Origin: an uncultured beta proteobacterium
GTDB lineage: Bacteria > Pseudomonadota > Gammaproteobacteria > Burkholderiales > SG8-39
Assembly: GCA_902826155.1 (NCBI GenBank)
Contig: CADEDU010000025.1
Coordinates: 2,904-28,576 of the forward strand
Direction of reading: 5' to 3'
DNA: 25,673 nt
Both the position numbers and the translations under genes were made by a program. Below, piece by piece: positions 1 through 8,169 of the stretch (the stretch's first letter is position 1; each line of letters opens with the position of its first letter). The notes beneath the pieces were generated by a model. That model was not told the DNA's origin, did not search any database, and saw only the letters and a list, made by a program, of their open reading frames with translations.

Positions 1-141
1 CCAAGTGACGGCAGCGCGAGCACTGATCGCTTCGCCGCGGGCGGAAGCCGGCTGCCAGCGTCGCTCCAACGGCAACAGCATGCCCAAGCCATCGTGATAG
101 AGAATGCCGCTACCGCGATCCAGGTAAAGACCTCCACTCAT
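1..141 (-). CDS. 5' part of an unrecognised gene, cut by the window edge
   Basis: An open frame begins with ATG at 141 and continues without a stop to base 1, giving 47 codons. The start is supported by a strong Shine-Dalgarno (GAGGAGAG) about 7 nt upstream on the minus strand. The visible protein starts MSGGLYLDRGSGILYHDG and has no signal peptide or membrane segment. I do not recognise the family. It lies downstream of phnN on the same strand but 277 bp away, so co-transcription is uncertain. The good ribosome site and open frame make a real gene likely. Confidence 0.5.
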   Translation of the reverse strand, partial: MSGGLYLDRGSGILYHDGLGMLLPLERRWQPASARGEAISARAAVTW

Positions 142-418
142 CGCTAGTCTCTCCTCGACGAGGCCGTCAACCGAGACGCGACGACCTCGCCATCAGTCGG
201 GATAAGTCAGGACTCGGGCTCATGCCCATCACACTGCGCATTCGACGATACCGGGGATGATGACGCATCAGACCCGCCGTTGAGGAGGCAGTTCAAACCA
301 GGCGATTCAAACTGTCGCGGCTATCTGTGCGCTGCTATTGCAACGTATCACGACCACGTTCGCTGACAACGCCGACGATCGAGGCGCCAGTATCGCCGAT
401 CGATCGATCGATGGTGTG
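142..418. other. Intergenic region with no recognisable gene
   Basis: This 277-bp gap lies between the end of phnN and the partial gene at the left edge. I see no convincing ORF or RNA. It contains a (CGAT)4 run at 397-412, just past the phnN stop, and two copies of TTCAAAC (292-298 and 306-312) spaced 14 bp apart. Any promoter for the left-edge gene would be here, but I cannot point to one. Confidence 0.4.
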
Positions 419-1051
419 CTACCGGACGGTGGCGTAGCGCGTCCGACGATCGGCGCGGTCGGCGGGATATGACAGGCACTGTTCGATGAATGAAACCAGC
501 TGATCGCCGGCCTCGTCAGTGCTGCCATCGTTGACAATCTGCAGTTCAGGATCGCGAGCAAGATCACCAAAGGCGAGTGCTCGCTCAAGTCGCGCGGCGA
601 TCGCAGCTTGATCCTCCCGTCCCCTCGCCGCGAGCCGTTGGTGCAGCGTCGCAACCGATGCGGTGATCAGAACCAGCCGCAGATCGGGAAAAAAGCGCAA
701 TGCCTCGGACAGGTAGCCGCGCGATCCGTTCACCAGCACGCTCACGCCCGCGTCGAGCCACTGATGAATCTCCAGGCCGATGCCGTAGCGGTGACCATTG
801 GAGTCCCACTGCATTGCAAACAACCCGGCGCGATCGCGCAACGCAAACTCGGCAGACGAGAGCGCAATGTGGTTCTCGTTCCCGCCGTCGGCCGGTCGCG
901 TGATGTAGCGGTGCGCCAAAGCGACGAACACCCGGCCAGCGAGCTTCGCGCGCGCGTCCGCCAGAATGGTGTCCTTACCAGCCCCCGAAGGCCCGACCAC
1001 GTAGAACAACTGCCCTGGTCGTGCCGGACCGTGTGATGGATGATTCGCCAT
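419..1051 (-). CDS. phnN: Ribose 1,5-bisphosphate phosphokinase PhnN
   Basis: PhnN belongs to the guanylate-kinase-like P-loop family and phosphorylates ribose 1,5-bisphosphate to PRPP, the last step after carbon-phosphorus lyase breakdown of phosphonates. The protein (210 aa) has the Walker A motif GPSGAGKD at residues 20-27, in which Asp follows the Lys as is typical of PhnN. This is followed by HRYITRP and a GGNENH segment characteristic of PhnN. I chose the ATG at 1051 because the upstream frame has no homology-like content, although the ribosome site is weak. The usual length is about 185-190 aa, so this copy is slightly long at both ends. No other phn genes are visible nearby, so its pathway context is missing from the window. 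Guanylate kinase is an alternative but fits the motif less well. Confidence 0.85.
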   Translation of the reverse strand: MANHPSHGPARPGQLFYVVGPSGAGKDTILADARAKLAGRVFVALAHRYITRPADGGNENHIALSSAEFALRDRAGLFAMQWDSNGHRYGIGLEIHQWLDAGVSVLVNGSRGYLSEALRFFPDLRLVLITASVATLHQRLAARGREDQAAIAARLERALAFGDLARDPELQIVNDGSTDEAGDQLVSFIEQCLSYPADRADRRTRYATVR

Positions 1052-1333
1052 CGTTATCGAATAAGTGGTTTGTGCCTGCCGGTTTGTGCCTGCCGGCACC
1101 GCGACTTGCGCGTGAGATCGCCATCGGCCGGTCCGACCGAGGCGGCTTTGGTGCAGCCCCAGACTGCTGGCGATATTCAACACCGCGTACCGGGAACCGC
1201 TAAGGAACATCCGCACAGGGACTTGGCCTGTCGCGATCCTTCAAATGGCGGAATGCGAAGTACCGGTTCGCACGCGACCCCGCCGTACGGTACCGCGGCG
1301 CCGAACAAGAGCCTCGGCGCAGTGCGCAGTTGA
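1052..1333. other. Intergenic region upstream of phnN
   Basis: This 282-bp gap separates phnN from the kinase/receiver gene. I see no gene in it. It carries the 14-bp tandem repeat described separately, directly upstream of the phnN start. There is no clear promoter hexamer pair and no obvious terminator. Confidence 0.4.
1067..1094. repeat. Perfect 14-bp tandem duplication upstream of phnN
   Basis: GGTTTGTGCCTGCC occurs twice in direct succession (1067-1080 and 1081-1094), starting 16 bp upstream of the phnN start codon. It could be a slippage duplication or a paired binding site. Only the repeat itself is directly seen. Confidence 0.7.
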
Positions 1334-3325
1334 CTACACTTGGCGGCCGAATGCCGCGCGGATGCGCCCGCCGATCGAGCGCAGTCGACCGACGATCGCG
1401 TTCCCGACGGAACTTTCCCGCAAACCGCTGACCGGGCGCGCCTTCTGGGTGCCGATCCACTCCGGGCGTTCGCGGAACTGCTGATAGCGCTCGAGCGCGG
1501 CCATGATGTGCTGCTGCAACAACGCGAGGCTCACCGGCTTGTTGACGAATCGGAAGATGCGCGCCTCGTTGATGAGACTGATGATCAATTCGGAGTCCGA
1601 CGCGCCGGTGGTGACGATGACCAGCGTTTCCGGATGCTCTTCCTTGAGCAGCTTGAACAGTACCGTGTTGTCGAACTGCGCCGATTCCAGATCGGCGATG
1701 ATCAACGCCACCTGCTGTTCGCCGAAAGCGCGAGCCACTTCGTCGAGCGTGGAGGCCTCCATGACCCGGCAGGTTCCTCCCGCCAGCTCGCGCACGGCCC
1801 GGTACATCGAGCCGTCGTTCAGGACCAGCGTGACCAGCGACGGATCGATCTGGACCGCACCGCGCTCTGGCATCGATTGCAACGCCAGGCCGATGGTGAC
1901 CGCCTCGTTGACCGTGGTCATCAGATCAGTCTGATTCCACGGTTTGTTGATGAACCGATACACCTCGCCTTCGTTGATCGAACCGACGATCGCGACCAGA
2001 TCGGAGTAGCCGGTAAGCAGGATCCGCACGGTGTTGGGCGCGACCACGCGAGCACGGCGCAGCAACTCCACACCGACCATGCCCGGCATGCGCTGGTCCG
2101 ACACCAGCAGATGCACGTGGCGCTCGGCCAAGATCGCGAGCGCTTCCTCGCCGTTGGTCGCGGTCTCGACGTCGTACATGCTGCGGAAGATCGAGCGCAG
2201 CGAGTTGAGGATGCGATCCTCGTCGTCGACGAACAGGATGCAGGCACGCCGCAAGCCGTCGTACGCGGGTTCAGGAATGCGCGGCCCGGTGATGCTAGCT
2301 GGCGGCGTCGGTGTAGGAGCGCTCGATTCGCTCGGCGCTGGCGCCGGGGTTTGTTCAGGCGCCCTGGGCGTGTCGATCTGCGACAGCCCGATGGCGCGGC
2401 GCAGCAGCGATGCATTGGCGAGCGGGCGAGGCGTCGCTTCGGAACCGCGCGAACTCGTCGTGTCCTCGCTCGGAGCGGGCGGCGCAACGCGGCGGCGCGG
2501 CCTGGCGTTGAACACCTGCTGCAGCGTCTCGGAAAATTCCCGCGCGGTGCGGAACCGCTCGCCCGGATTCTTGGCGATCGCGCGGAACACGACCTCGTCG
2601 ATCTCCGTGGGCAGGCGTGGCTCCGCCTCCGAGGGCGGCTGCGGCATTTCCTCCATCACCATCTTGGCCAGCCCTGCCGCCGTCGAACTCATGAAGGGGC
2701 GGCGCCCGGCGAGCACTTCGTAGGCGATGATTCCGGCGGAGTAGATGTCGGTGCGCTCGTCGACCGCGACCCCGCGATACTGCTCAGGCGACATGTAGAA
2801 CGGTGTGCCGATCGGCTCGGTGCCGCCGATGTTGATCGATCGCTCAAGGCGCGCAATGCCGAAGTCGCTGATCTTGACCACACCCGATTCGCTGATCAGC
2901 AGGTTGGCGGGCTTGATGTCGCGGTGGATCACGCCACGCGAGTGCGAGTAGTCCAGGCCCTCGAGCAGTTGCGTCAGCACCTCGGGGCATTCCTGCAATT
3001 CGGGGCGCCAGCCCGACACGATGTGATCGCGCAACGAGCGCCCGCTTACGCACTCCATCGCGATGAATGCGTGCTCGTCGTCTTCGCCGTATTCGTAGAT
3101 CGCGACGATGTTCGGGTGCAGCAGACTGCCGACTGCCTGCGCCTCGTGCTTGAAGCGCTCGAGCACCACGGGCAGATCGGGGCGTGCCAGCTCGGTCTTG
3201 CGCAGCAGCTTGAGCGCCACGTCGCGCTGGATGAGCGGATCGTAGGCCTTGTAGACGACGCCCATCCCGCCGCGGCCGAGCGTGCCCACCACAGTGTACT
3301 TGCCGATCTTGAGCGGTTCGCTCAT
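1334..3325 (-). CDS. Ser/Thr protein kinase with two C-terminal receiver domains
   Basis: This 663-aa protein has no membrane segment. Residues 8-272 are a eukaryotic-type (Hanks) kinase domain: glycine loop GRGGMG (18-23), VALK with Lys39, Glu61, HRDIKPAN (134-141; catalytic Asp136), DFG (154-156) and SPE (179-181). A Pro/Ser/Ala-rich linker covers about 273-358. Residues 361-483 are a receiver domain with acidic pair Asp367/Asp368, phosphoacceptor Asp410 (in SDQRMPG), Thr438 and Lys461. The LLTGYSD and RFINKPW signatures resemble receivers of RpfG-type regulators. Residues 494-615 are a second, more divergent receiver that keeps Asp545, Thr573 and Lys596 but has Asn503-Asp504 as the acidic pair. 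The ATG at 3325 overlaps the stop of the upstream histidine kinase gene, so the two are probably translationally coupled. The histidine kinase is the obvious phosphodonor for the receivers, and the output would be Ser/Thr phosphorylation of unknown targets. The domains are clear; the pathway is inference. Confidence 0.9.
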   Translation of the reverse strand: MSEPLKIGKYTVVGTLGRGGMGVVYKAYDPLIQRDVALKLLRKTELARPDLPVVLERFKHEAQAVGSLLHPNIVAIYEYGEDDEHAFIAMECVSGRSLRDHIVSGWRPELQECPEVLTQLLEGLDYSHSRGVIHRDIKPANLLISESGVVKISDFGIARLERSINIGGTEPIGTPFYMSPEQYRGVAVDERTDIYSAGIIAYEVLAGRRPFMSSTAAGLAKMVMEEMPQPPSEAEPRLPTEIDEVVFRAIAKNPGERFRTAREFSETLQQVFNARPRRRVAPPAPSEDTTSSRGSEATPRPLANASLLRRAIGLSQIDTPRAPEQTPAPAPSESSAPTPTPPASITGPRIPEPAYDGLRRACILFVDDEDRILNSLRSIFRSMYDVETATNGEEALAILAERHVHLLVSDQRMPGMVGVELLRRARVVAPNTVRILLTGYSDLVAIVGSINEGEVYRFINKPWNQTDLMTTVNEAVTIGLALQSMPERGAVQIDPSLVTLVLNDGSMYRAVRELAGGTCRVMEASTLDEVARAFGEQQVALIIADLESAQFDNTVLFKLLKEEHPETLVIVTTGASDSELIISLINEARIFRFVNKPVSLALLQQHIMAALERYQQFRERPEWIGTQKARPVSGLRESSVGNAIVGRLRSIGGRIRAAFGRQV

Positions 3326-5115
3326 GCGGCTGCCATCACCGACGACGAGGCGGACTCTCCGGAGGCGGCGACGACGGGCAGTTGCACGGTGAAGCGCGTT
3401 CCGACTCCGACCTTGGAGATTACAGAAATGCGGCCACCGTGCTGCTCGACAATCTTGTAGACGATCGACAGCCCCAGGCCGGTCCCCTGCCCGACGTCAC
3501 GTGTAGTGAAGAACGGGTCGAAGATTTTCGGCAGAACGTCCTCGGGAATGCCGTGTCCGTTGTCCTCTACCTCCACGACGACTTGATTCTCGCCGCGCAC
3601 GTTGGAGCGAATCGTGATGACACCGGAGGCGTCATCACGCGTAGCCTGCGCGGCGTTGGTGATGAGATTGAGCAGCACCTGATTGATCTGCGAGGGCGAG
3701 CAGATCACGTTGGGAATGGCGCCAAGGTCGCGCTTGATCGTTTTGTGCTTGACCACGTTCTTGGCGATCATCAACGCGCTGGCGATGCCGTCGTTCAGAT
3801 TGAACTCGGCGAGCTTGCTGCGATCGAGCCGGGCGAAGTTGCGCAGGTTGTTCACCAGCTCCGAGATCTGCGCGATGCCGTACAGTCCGTCACGCACCAG
3901 CGCCTTCATGTCGGGCAGCACCTGATTGGCGCGCATCTGGTCGAGCAGCGACGACACGGTGCCGAACTGGTTGGCCAGATCGGCCTCGTTGACCTTCTCG
4001 GCGCGCAGCATCTCGAGCAGCCGCTCAGCCTGTGCATTGAGCTCGCTCAGGTGCGGCAGTTGCCGATCGACGCTCTCCAGGCTCGATTTCACGTAGGCGA
4101 GCGGCGTATTCACCTCGTGCGCCACGCCGGCCACCATTTGACCCAGCGAGGACATCTTCTCCGACTGGATCAGCAGTGCCTCGGACTGCTTGAGCTGATC
4201 GAGCGCCTGTTCCAACTCCTGGGTGCGCTCGACCACGCGTTCTTCCAGGGTCTCATTCGCCTCGCGCAGCTTGTTGTTCATGCGCCGGATCACGTTGTAG
4301 CTCGACAGCAGCCGCACGCCGAGCAACGACGCCAGCGCCAGCAACAGCGCCGAGTAATAGAGCAGATACACCCGATAGCGCTCACCGTCGTCGACGACCC
4401 GCTGGAACTCGCGATCGATCGCCGAGGAGATCGTGTCGATGCGCTGTCCGACCGCAGTGGCGAAGACCGAATCACGGAACGCGCGCTCTTCGAGCATCTT
4501 CACTTCAGCCAGCTCGCGGGCGCGCTGCGCGATGGCCTCCGCGCCGCGACGCTCGTTCACCAGGTCGTTGAGCGCGTCTTCAACAGCCTGGCGCGCGTTG
4601 GCATTGGGTTGCGCCATCAACGCGCTCATCGCACCCACCAGCGGTGCGAAGCTGCGGTCGCGTGCACCGACGGACACCGCCTCGTTGAACTTGCGCAGCG
4701 CCGCGGTGAGCTGCCGGTTCGCGACCGCGAAGCGGTCCACCGACTGCAGTTTGGCGTTGAAGGCCTGCTTCAGTTCGGCCAGTGTCTGGTTGATCACCGG
4801 ATTGGCGAACGACTGTGCGCGCACCGCGAGCTCGTGCTGGGTGATCGCCAGGGTAGTCGGCGTCACCGGCGATACGAAGTCGGTATCGCGCGGGCTCTCC
4901 AACGAGTTGCGCAGATTGATCAACCGGTCGTTCCAGCGGCTGTCGATCGATTTCAGATGCGCCAACTGCAGACGGATGTCGGTCTGGGCGGTAAGGTCCA
5001 CCGACCGCGCCATGATGTACAGGTAGATCCACAAGCCAAGCAGAACGCTGGCGGCGGCGCCAATGGCGGCCAGACGAAATGGTCGACGCAGCGATTGATC
5101 GCCTGGAGGGCTCAT
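3322..5115 (-). CDS. Membrane sensor histidine kinase
   Basis: This 597-aa protein has a first membrane helix at about residues 14-35, a mostly helical periplasmic region of roughly 210 residues, and a second helix at about 249-270. A short coiled coil ([14 protein letters not shown]) leads into the kinase core. The H-box is [12 protein letters not shown] with His333. The N-box is [13 protein letters not shown] (Asn487), G1 is EDNGHGIP (Asp518), followed by FDPFFTT and [11 protein letters not shown] chose the ATG at 5115 rather than an ORF start at 5205 because it places the first helix near the N terminus; its ribosome site is weak. There is no receiver or HPt domain in this protein and no separate response regulator nearby. 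The overlapping downstream Ser/Thr kinase carries two receivers and is the likely partner. The sensed signal is unknown. Confidence 0.9.
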   Translation of the reverse strand: MSPPGDQSLRRPFRLAAIGAAASVLLGLWIYLYIMARSVDLTAQTDIRLQLAHLKSIDSRWNDRLINLRNSLESPRDTDFVSPVTPTTLAITQHELAVRAQSFANPVINQTLAELKQAFNAKLQSVDRFAVANRQLTAALRKFNEAVSVGARDRSFAPLVGAMSALMAQPNANARQAVEDALNDLVNERRGAEAIAQRARELAEVKMLEERAFRDSVFATAVGQRIDTISSAIDREFQRVVDDGERYRVYLLYYSALLLALASLLGVRLLSSYNVIRRMNNKLREANETLEERVVERTQELEQALDQLKQSEALLIQSEKMSSLGQMVAGVAHEVNTPLAYVKSSLESVDRQLPHLSELNAQAERLLEMLRAEKVNEADLANQFGTVSSLLDQMRANQVLPDMKALVRDGLYGIAQISELVNNLRNFARLDRSKLAEFNLNDGIASALMIAKNVVKHKTIKRDLGAIPNVICSPSQINQVLLNLITNAAQATRDDASGVITIRSNVRGENQVVVEVEDNGHGIPEDVLPKIFDPFFTTRDVGQGTGLGLSIVYKIVEQHGGRISVISKVGVGTRFTVQLPVVAASGESASSSVMAAA

Positions 5116-5409
5116 CGTTCGGTAAGAGCCTCGAATCGCGAGGACCGGGAATGGTGCGGCGGGGCGTTGAGAGGGTTGGTCGGGGGCGATGCTGCAGTGC
5201 CGCATCCGTGCGACGGACCGGAAGTATATCTCTCGGTCAATGCTTTACCCGGCGCCGCTCTTCGGGGGATTGGCGCAATCCCCGCCGCAGTTCACGCTTT
5301 TGGTGCGGTGTCGGCAGCTTGATCAAGGATCTGCCGGGACACCCAGCCCGAACGCATTGCGACCCTCGAACGAAACGCCCAGGCAGACCTCAACAGGACC
5401 CGGCCGCCC
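5116..5409. other. Intergenic region upstream of the histidine kinase
   Basis: This 294-bp gap lies between the hypothetical gene (stop at 5410) and the histidine kinase start. No coding sequence is convincing. It holds the hairpin at 5265-5283. On the minus strand there is a TATACT sequence (RC of 5223-5228) that could be a -10 for the kinase operon, but I see no matching -35. Confidence 0.35.
5265..5283 (-). terminator. Possible hairpin downstream of the hypothetical gene
   Basis: GGGGATTG (5265-5272) and CAATCCCC (5276-5283) form a perfect 8-bp stem around a 3-nt GCG loop. It lies about 130 bp past the stop of the minus-strand hypothetical gene. There is no T-tract, so it is not a classical intrinsic terminator. 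It may instead be a protein-binding site or 3' stabilising structure. Confidence 0.3.
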
Positions 5410-6057
5410 CTACCCGCCGGCGACGCAATGCCTGAGGGCCATGGCCAGTTCCGCCCCGACATCGACATGCTGATCGGCTTGCCAGCATTCACCGGCGCGC
5501 TGCCCGACTTCCCGGCACACCTGCAGGGCCGGATTCGGCTCGAGGTGCGGGTCGCGCACGAACGCGCGCCAGCGATCGGCGATCCCATAGATGCTGCCGT
5601 CGGTCTTCTTATCGATGATGCCGCGCGAGTCGACGATCACCAGGTAGTACAGCGCCACCAGCGCGCCCCAGTCTTCGCATCGGGCGATCGTACGTCCGGA
5701 CAGTCGATCGATCGGGGTCTTGAGCGCACTGGCCCGGTGCCCGATCACGAAGCCGGTAGCAAATCCGAGCACGAACGAGATGAACGCCGAGTGAAACCGG
5801 CTGTCGCGCGTCAGCTCGCCGCGCGCATCCCCCACCTGCGCGACAGCCGCATGCAACGCACGTTGAATGGCAACGACGTGTGGCAGGGCGAACGGCACCT
5901 CCAGCACGTCGTTCAGCGTCTCCTCGTCTTTCAGCTCCGCGAACGAAGCATCGACTGGCGCGACGAGTATCTCGAGGTTCGCCCGCTTGCCCAAGGCGAC
6001 GTAGTCCGCATCGCGCAGACGGTCCTCGAGCGCGCGTACCGCGGAGAGCGCGCTCAT
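5410..6057 (-). CDS. Hypothetical protein with one or two hydrophobic segments
   Basis: The frame from the ATG at 6057 encodes 215 aa. An AGGG about 6-9 nt upstream supports this start over an open but coding-unlike extension to 6270. The protein begins MSALSAVRALEDRLRDADYV. The N-terminal third is helical and charged. Residues about 89-106 (FISFVLGFATGFVIG) look like a membrane helix, and 131-143 (ALVALYYLVIV) are also hydrophobic. Four cysteines (127, 181, 191, 211) lie in the C-terminal half. I do not recognise a family. It is isolated, with about 420 bp of non-coding DNA upstream and 294 bp downstream. Codon use resembles its neighbours, so I believe it is a gene. Confidence 0.6.
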   Translation of the reverse strand: MSALSAVRALEDRLRDADYVALGKRANLEILVAPVDASFAELKDEETLNDVLEVPFALPHVVAIQRALHAAVAQVGDARGELTRDSRFHSAFISFVLGFATGFVIGHRASALKTPIDRLSGRTIARCEDWGALVALYYLVIVDSRGIIDKKTDGSIYGIADRWRAFVRDPHLEPNPALQVCREVGQRAGECWQADQHVDVGAELAMALRHCVAGG

Positions 6058-6475
6058 GGCACCCTGCAGAATCACCGATTTCCCCTGCTGAGCTGATCTG
6101 ATCTGGCGCGGCGGCTGGCGCTTCGCTGTCAACCCATGCGCGCGCCACCGACGTGCACGCATGGTGTCACGCGGGGGGCACCGACGACCCCTCGAACGAT
6201 CGGTACCCACAACCGCGGACGTGCTCGTCTGAGCAAGTTGGATACCGGACAGAAGTGACTGCCTGGACAACGCTCGGCAGGGGCGGCACTAGTTCTCCGC
6301 GTCGGCCTGGATGACCCCGGCGCGTGTGCGAAATGGTCCGCAGCGCTCGCGGCGCGGCCACGACCAGCAGGCGTCAGGCTTGCCGACCGCCACTCGCGCA
6401 GCCTGTGCGACCCGCGCGCCGCGTCAAGTTGCGCCGTTGGCGCGCCGAATTCGATCCGAATCCCATCGCGAAACC
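6058..6475. other. 418-bp stretch without a recognisable gene
   Basis: This region lies between the aldo/keto reductase stop and the hypothetical gene start. Open frames here are short or are extensions of neighbours with no recognisable content. The only structure I found is an inverted repeat CCATGCG (6134-6140) / CGCATGG (6158-6164) with a 17-nt loop. It probably includes the promoter for the hypothetical gene, which I cannot locate. A degraded gene is possible. Confidence 0.4.
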
Positions 6476-7444
6476 TCAGTCCACCGTCCGCTCGACGCCG
6501 TACTCCGGTAGCGGTGCCAACGCCGCGATCTGCTCGCGCAGCTGGAGGTCGATCGGCAAGTCGAGCGCACTGAGGCAGGTCTGGAGTTGTGCGACATCGT
6601 CGGGACCAACGATCGGTGCGGTCACCGCCGGATGACTCATCGCCCACGCCACTGCGAGCGCACTCGGCTGCACGCCACGCGCCCGCGCGAAGTCGGTGAA
6701 GCGATCGGCCAGCTCGAAGTTCCACGCCTCACCGTAGCGTAGCGCGTAGCGCGGCTCGTGCAATCGTGCCTTGGTGGGCGCACGGTTCACGCCGTACGCA
6801 CCGGACAGCAGGCCGCTGGCAAGCGGGCTGTAGACGACGGCGCCGAGTTGCTCCGACTGCGCGAGAGGAAACAGCTCCAACTCGGGCTGACGCCTGGCCA
6901 GGTTGTACATGGGCTGGATCAGTTCGAAGCGCGCCAGCGACTCCCTGGCCGATATGCCGAGCGCCTTGGCGATGCGCCACGCCGACCAGTTGCTCACCGC
7001 CGGATAGAGAATCTTGCCATGTCGGCGCAGATCGTCGAACGCGCGCAGCGTCTCCTCGAGCGGCGTGAGCGGGTCATAGTGATGCGCAAAATAGAAATCG
7101 ATGCGATCGGTGCGCAGCCGGCGCAGACTGTTTTCGACCTCGCGCATGATGTGCAGCCGCGACAGGCCCTGGTTGTTCTGGTCCTGGCCGGCCGGTCGGC
7201 ACACCTTCGAAATCAGGATGATTTCGTTGCGGCAGCCGTGCAGCTGGACGCACTCGCCGAGCAGCGTTTCGGCTCGGCCACCGGCATACGAGTTGGCACA
7301 ATCGAAGAAATTGATACCGCATTCGAACGCGTATCGGAATATCGCCTTGGCATGCTCAGCGGAGGCATACGTGGTAAAGCCCATCGTACCCAGGCAGATG
7401 CGGGAGACTTGCACGCCGGTACGGCCGACAGTGGTGTATTGCAT
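6476..7444 (-). CDS. Aldo/keto reductase
   Basis: This 322-aa protein matches the usual length of the AKR superfamily of NAD(P)H-dependent carbonyl reductases with a TIM-barrel fold. It begins MQYTTVGRTGVQVSRICLGTM, the typical N terminus of the Kv-beta/YghZ/Tas-like branch. The catalytic tetrad is visible as Asp48 (FFDCANSY), Tyr53, Lys80 (LISK) and His121 or His122 (FYFAHHYDP). A C-terminal IVGPDD segment fits the cofactor phosphate-binding region. The ATG at 7444 lacks a clear ribosome site. The gene is divergent from the CMD-family gene, with a palindromic candidate operator between them, suggesting shared control. The substrate cannot be read from the sequence. Confidence 0.9.
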   Translation of the reverse strand: MQYTTVGRTGVQVSRICLGTMGFTTYASAEHAKAIFRYAFECGINFFDCANSYAGGRAETLLGECVQLHGCRNEIILISKVCRPAGQDQNNQGLSRLHIMREVENSLRRLRTDRIDFYFAHHYDPLTPLEETLRAFDDLRRHGKILYPAVSNWSAWRIAKALGISARESLARFELIQPMYNLARRQPELELFPLAQSEQLGAVVYSPLASGLLSGAYGVNRAPTKARLHEPRYALRYGEAWNFELADRFTDFARARGVQPSALAVAWAMSHPAVTAPIVGPDDVAQLQTCLSALDLPIDLQLREQIAALAPLPEYGVERTVD

Positions 7445-7519
7445 GGCGGAAGCACGTGCTGGTCAAGCACGAGCAAGGAAACCTGAACCGGGCAGAGCAT
7501 AATCCGGCGGCCGGACTGA

Positions 7520-7537
7520 ACCGTGGTCGACCACGGT
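7520..7537. promoter_or_regulatory. Perfect 18-bp palindrome, candidate operator between divergent genes
   Basis: ACCGTGGTCGACCACGGT is identical to its reverse complement. It lies in the 131-bp gap between the divergent aldo/keto reductase and CMD-family genes. A CATAAT hexamer at 7498-7503 could be a plus-strand -10, which would put the palindrome in the early transcribed region, a common place for a repressor operator. A second palindrome, AGCACGTGCT, is at 7451-7460, just upstream of the reductase start. No regulator gene is present in the cluster, so the binding protein is unknown. Confidence 0.5.
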
Positions 7538-7575
7538 CGCAGGTGATGCGATCGCCCGACTCCACCATCGAGACC

Positions 7576-8148
7576 ATGCCCCGCATTCCCCTGCCCTCGC
7601 GCGACGAGATGAGCGCCGAACAGCGTGCCGTGCACGACAAGGTCGTGTCCGGCCCGCGCGGCGAGATCAAAGGACCGCTGCGCGCGGCGCTCCACAACGC
7701 CGAGTTGGCCGATCGCTGGCAAGCACTCGGCGAGTTGCTGCGCTATCGCACCTCGCTCACGGCACGGCATTCGGAGCTTGCCATCCTGGTGACCGCGCGC
7801 GCGTGCAGTTCACCGTTCGAGTGGTACGCGCACCGGCTCGAGGCGGAAAGGGCCGGGATCGAAGCAGGAATCATCGAGGCGATCCGCGCCGATGCGACTC
7901 CGGCCGGACTGAGCGACGACGACGCGCTCGTTTATCGCTACGCGCTGGAACTGAATCGCCACAAGTCGGTGTCCGATGCCACGTACGCCGCCGCCCTGAC
8001 GCGTTTCGGCGCGAAGACGATCGTCGAGCTCACCGCGCTGGTCGGCTACTACACGATGGTAGCGATGACGTTGAACGCACACGAGATACCGTTGCCTGCA
8101 GGCGTGGCACCGGAACTGCCGCTGCCGCAGCATTTGGCTTTGCGCTGA
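7576..8148 (+). CDS. Carboxymuconolactone decarboxylase (AhpD-like fold) family protein
   Basis: This 190-aa protein has the pattern of CMD-domain proteins: N terminus MPRIPLPSRDEMSAEQRAV, then ELAILVTARA leading to FEWYAHRLEAERAGI (Glu82, Trp83, His86). Family members include gamma-carboxymuconolactone decarboxylases and AhpD-type peroxidase partners. This copy has a single Cys77 in the active region and no CxxC pair, so AhpD-type disulfide chemistry is unlikely. I chose the ATG at 7576 because the protein then starts like its relatives; an ATG at 7546 preceded by AGG is possible. It is the only plus-strand gene in the left part of the window and converges on the CoA-transferase gene, with 21 bp between their stops. 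The substrate is unknown. Confidence 0.8.
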   Translation: MPRIPLPSRDEMSAEQRAVHDKVVSGPRGEIKGPLRAALHNAELADRWQALGELLRYRTSLTARHSELAILVTARACSSPFEWYAHRLEAERAGIEAGIIEAIRADATPAGLSDDDALVYRYALELNRHKSVSDATYAAALTRFGAKTIVELTALVGYYTMVAMTLNAHEIPLPAGVAPELPLPQHLALR

Positions 8149-8169
8149 GCCACTCTCGGCGCGACGCGC

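Noticed and set aside
397..412. (CGAT)4 run as a regulatory repeat
   Set aside because: Four units just past a stop codon are easily explained by chance in this CGATCG-rich genome.
1340..3460. A 706-codon open frame on the plus strand
   Set aside because: It is antisense to the Ser/Thr kinase gene, whose motifs are unmistakable. Its translation is His/Arg/Asp-rich low-complexity sequence typical of antisense reading in GC-rich DNA.
3382..5322. A 646-codon open frame on the plus strand
   Set aside because: It is antisense to the histidine kinase with the same shadow composition and no domain signature.
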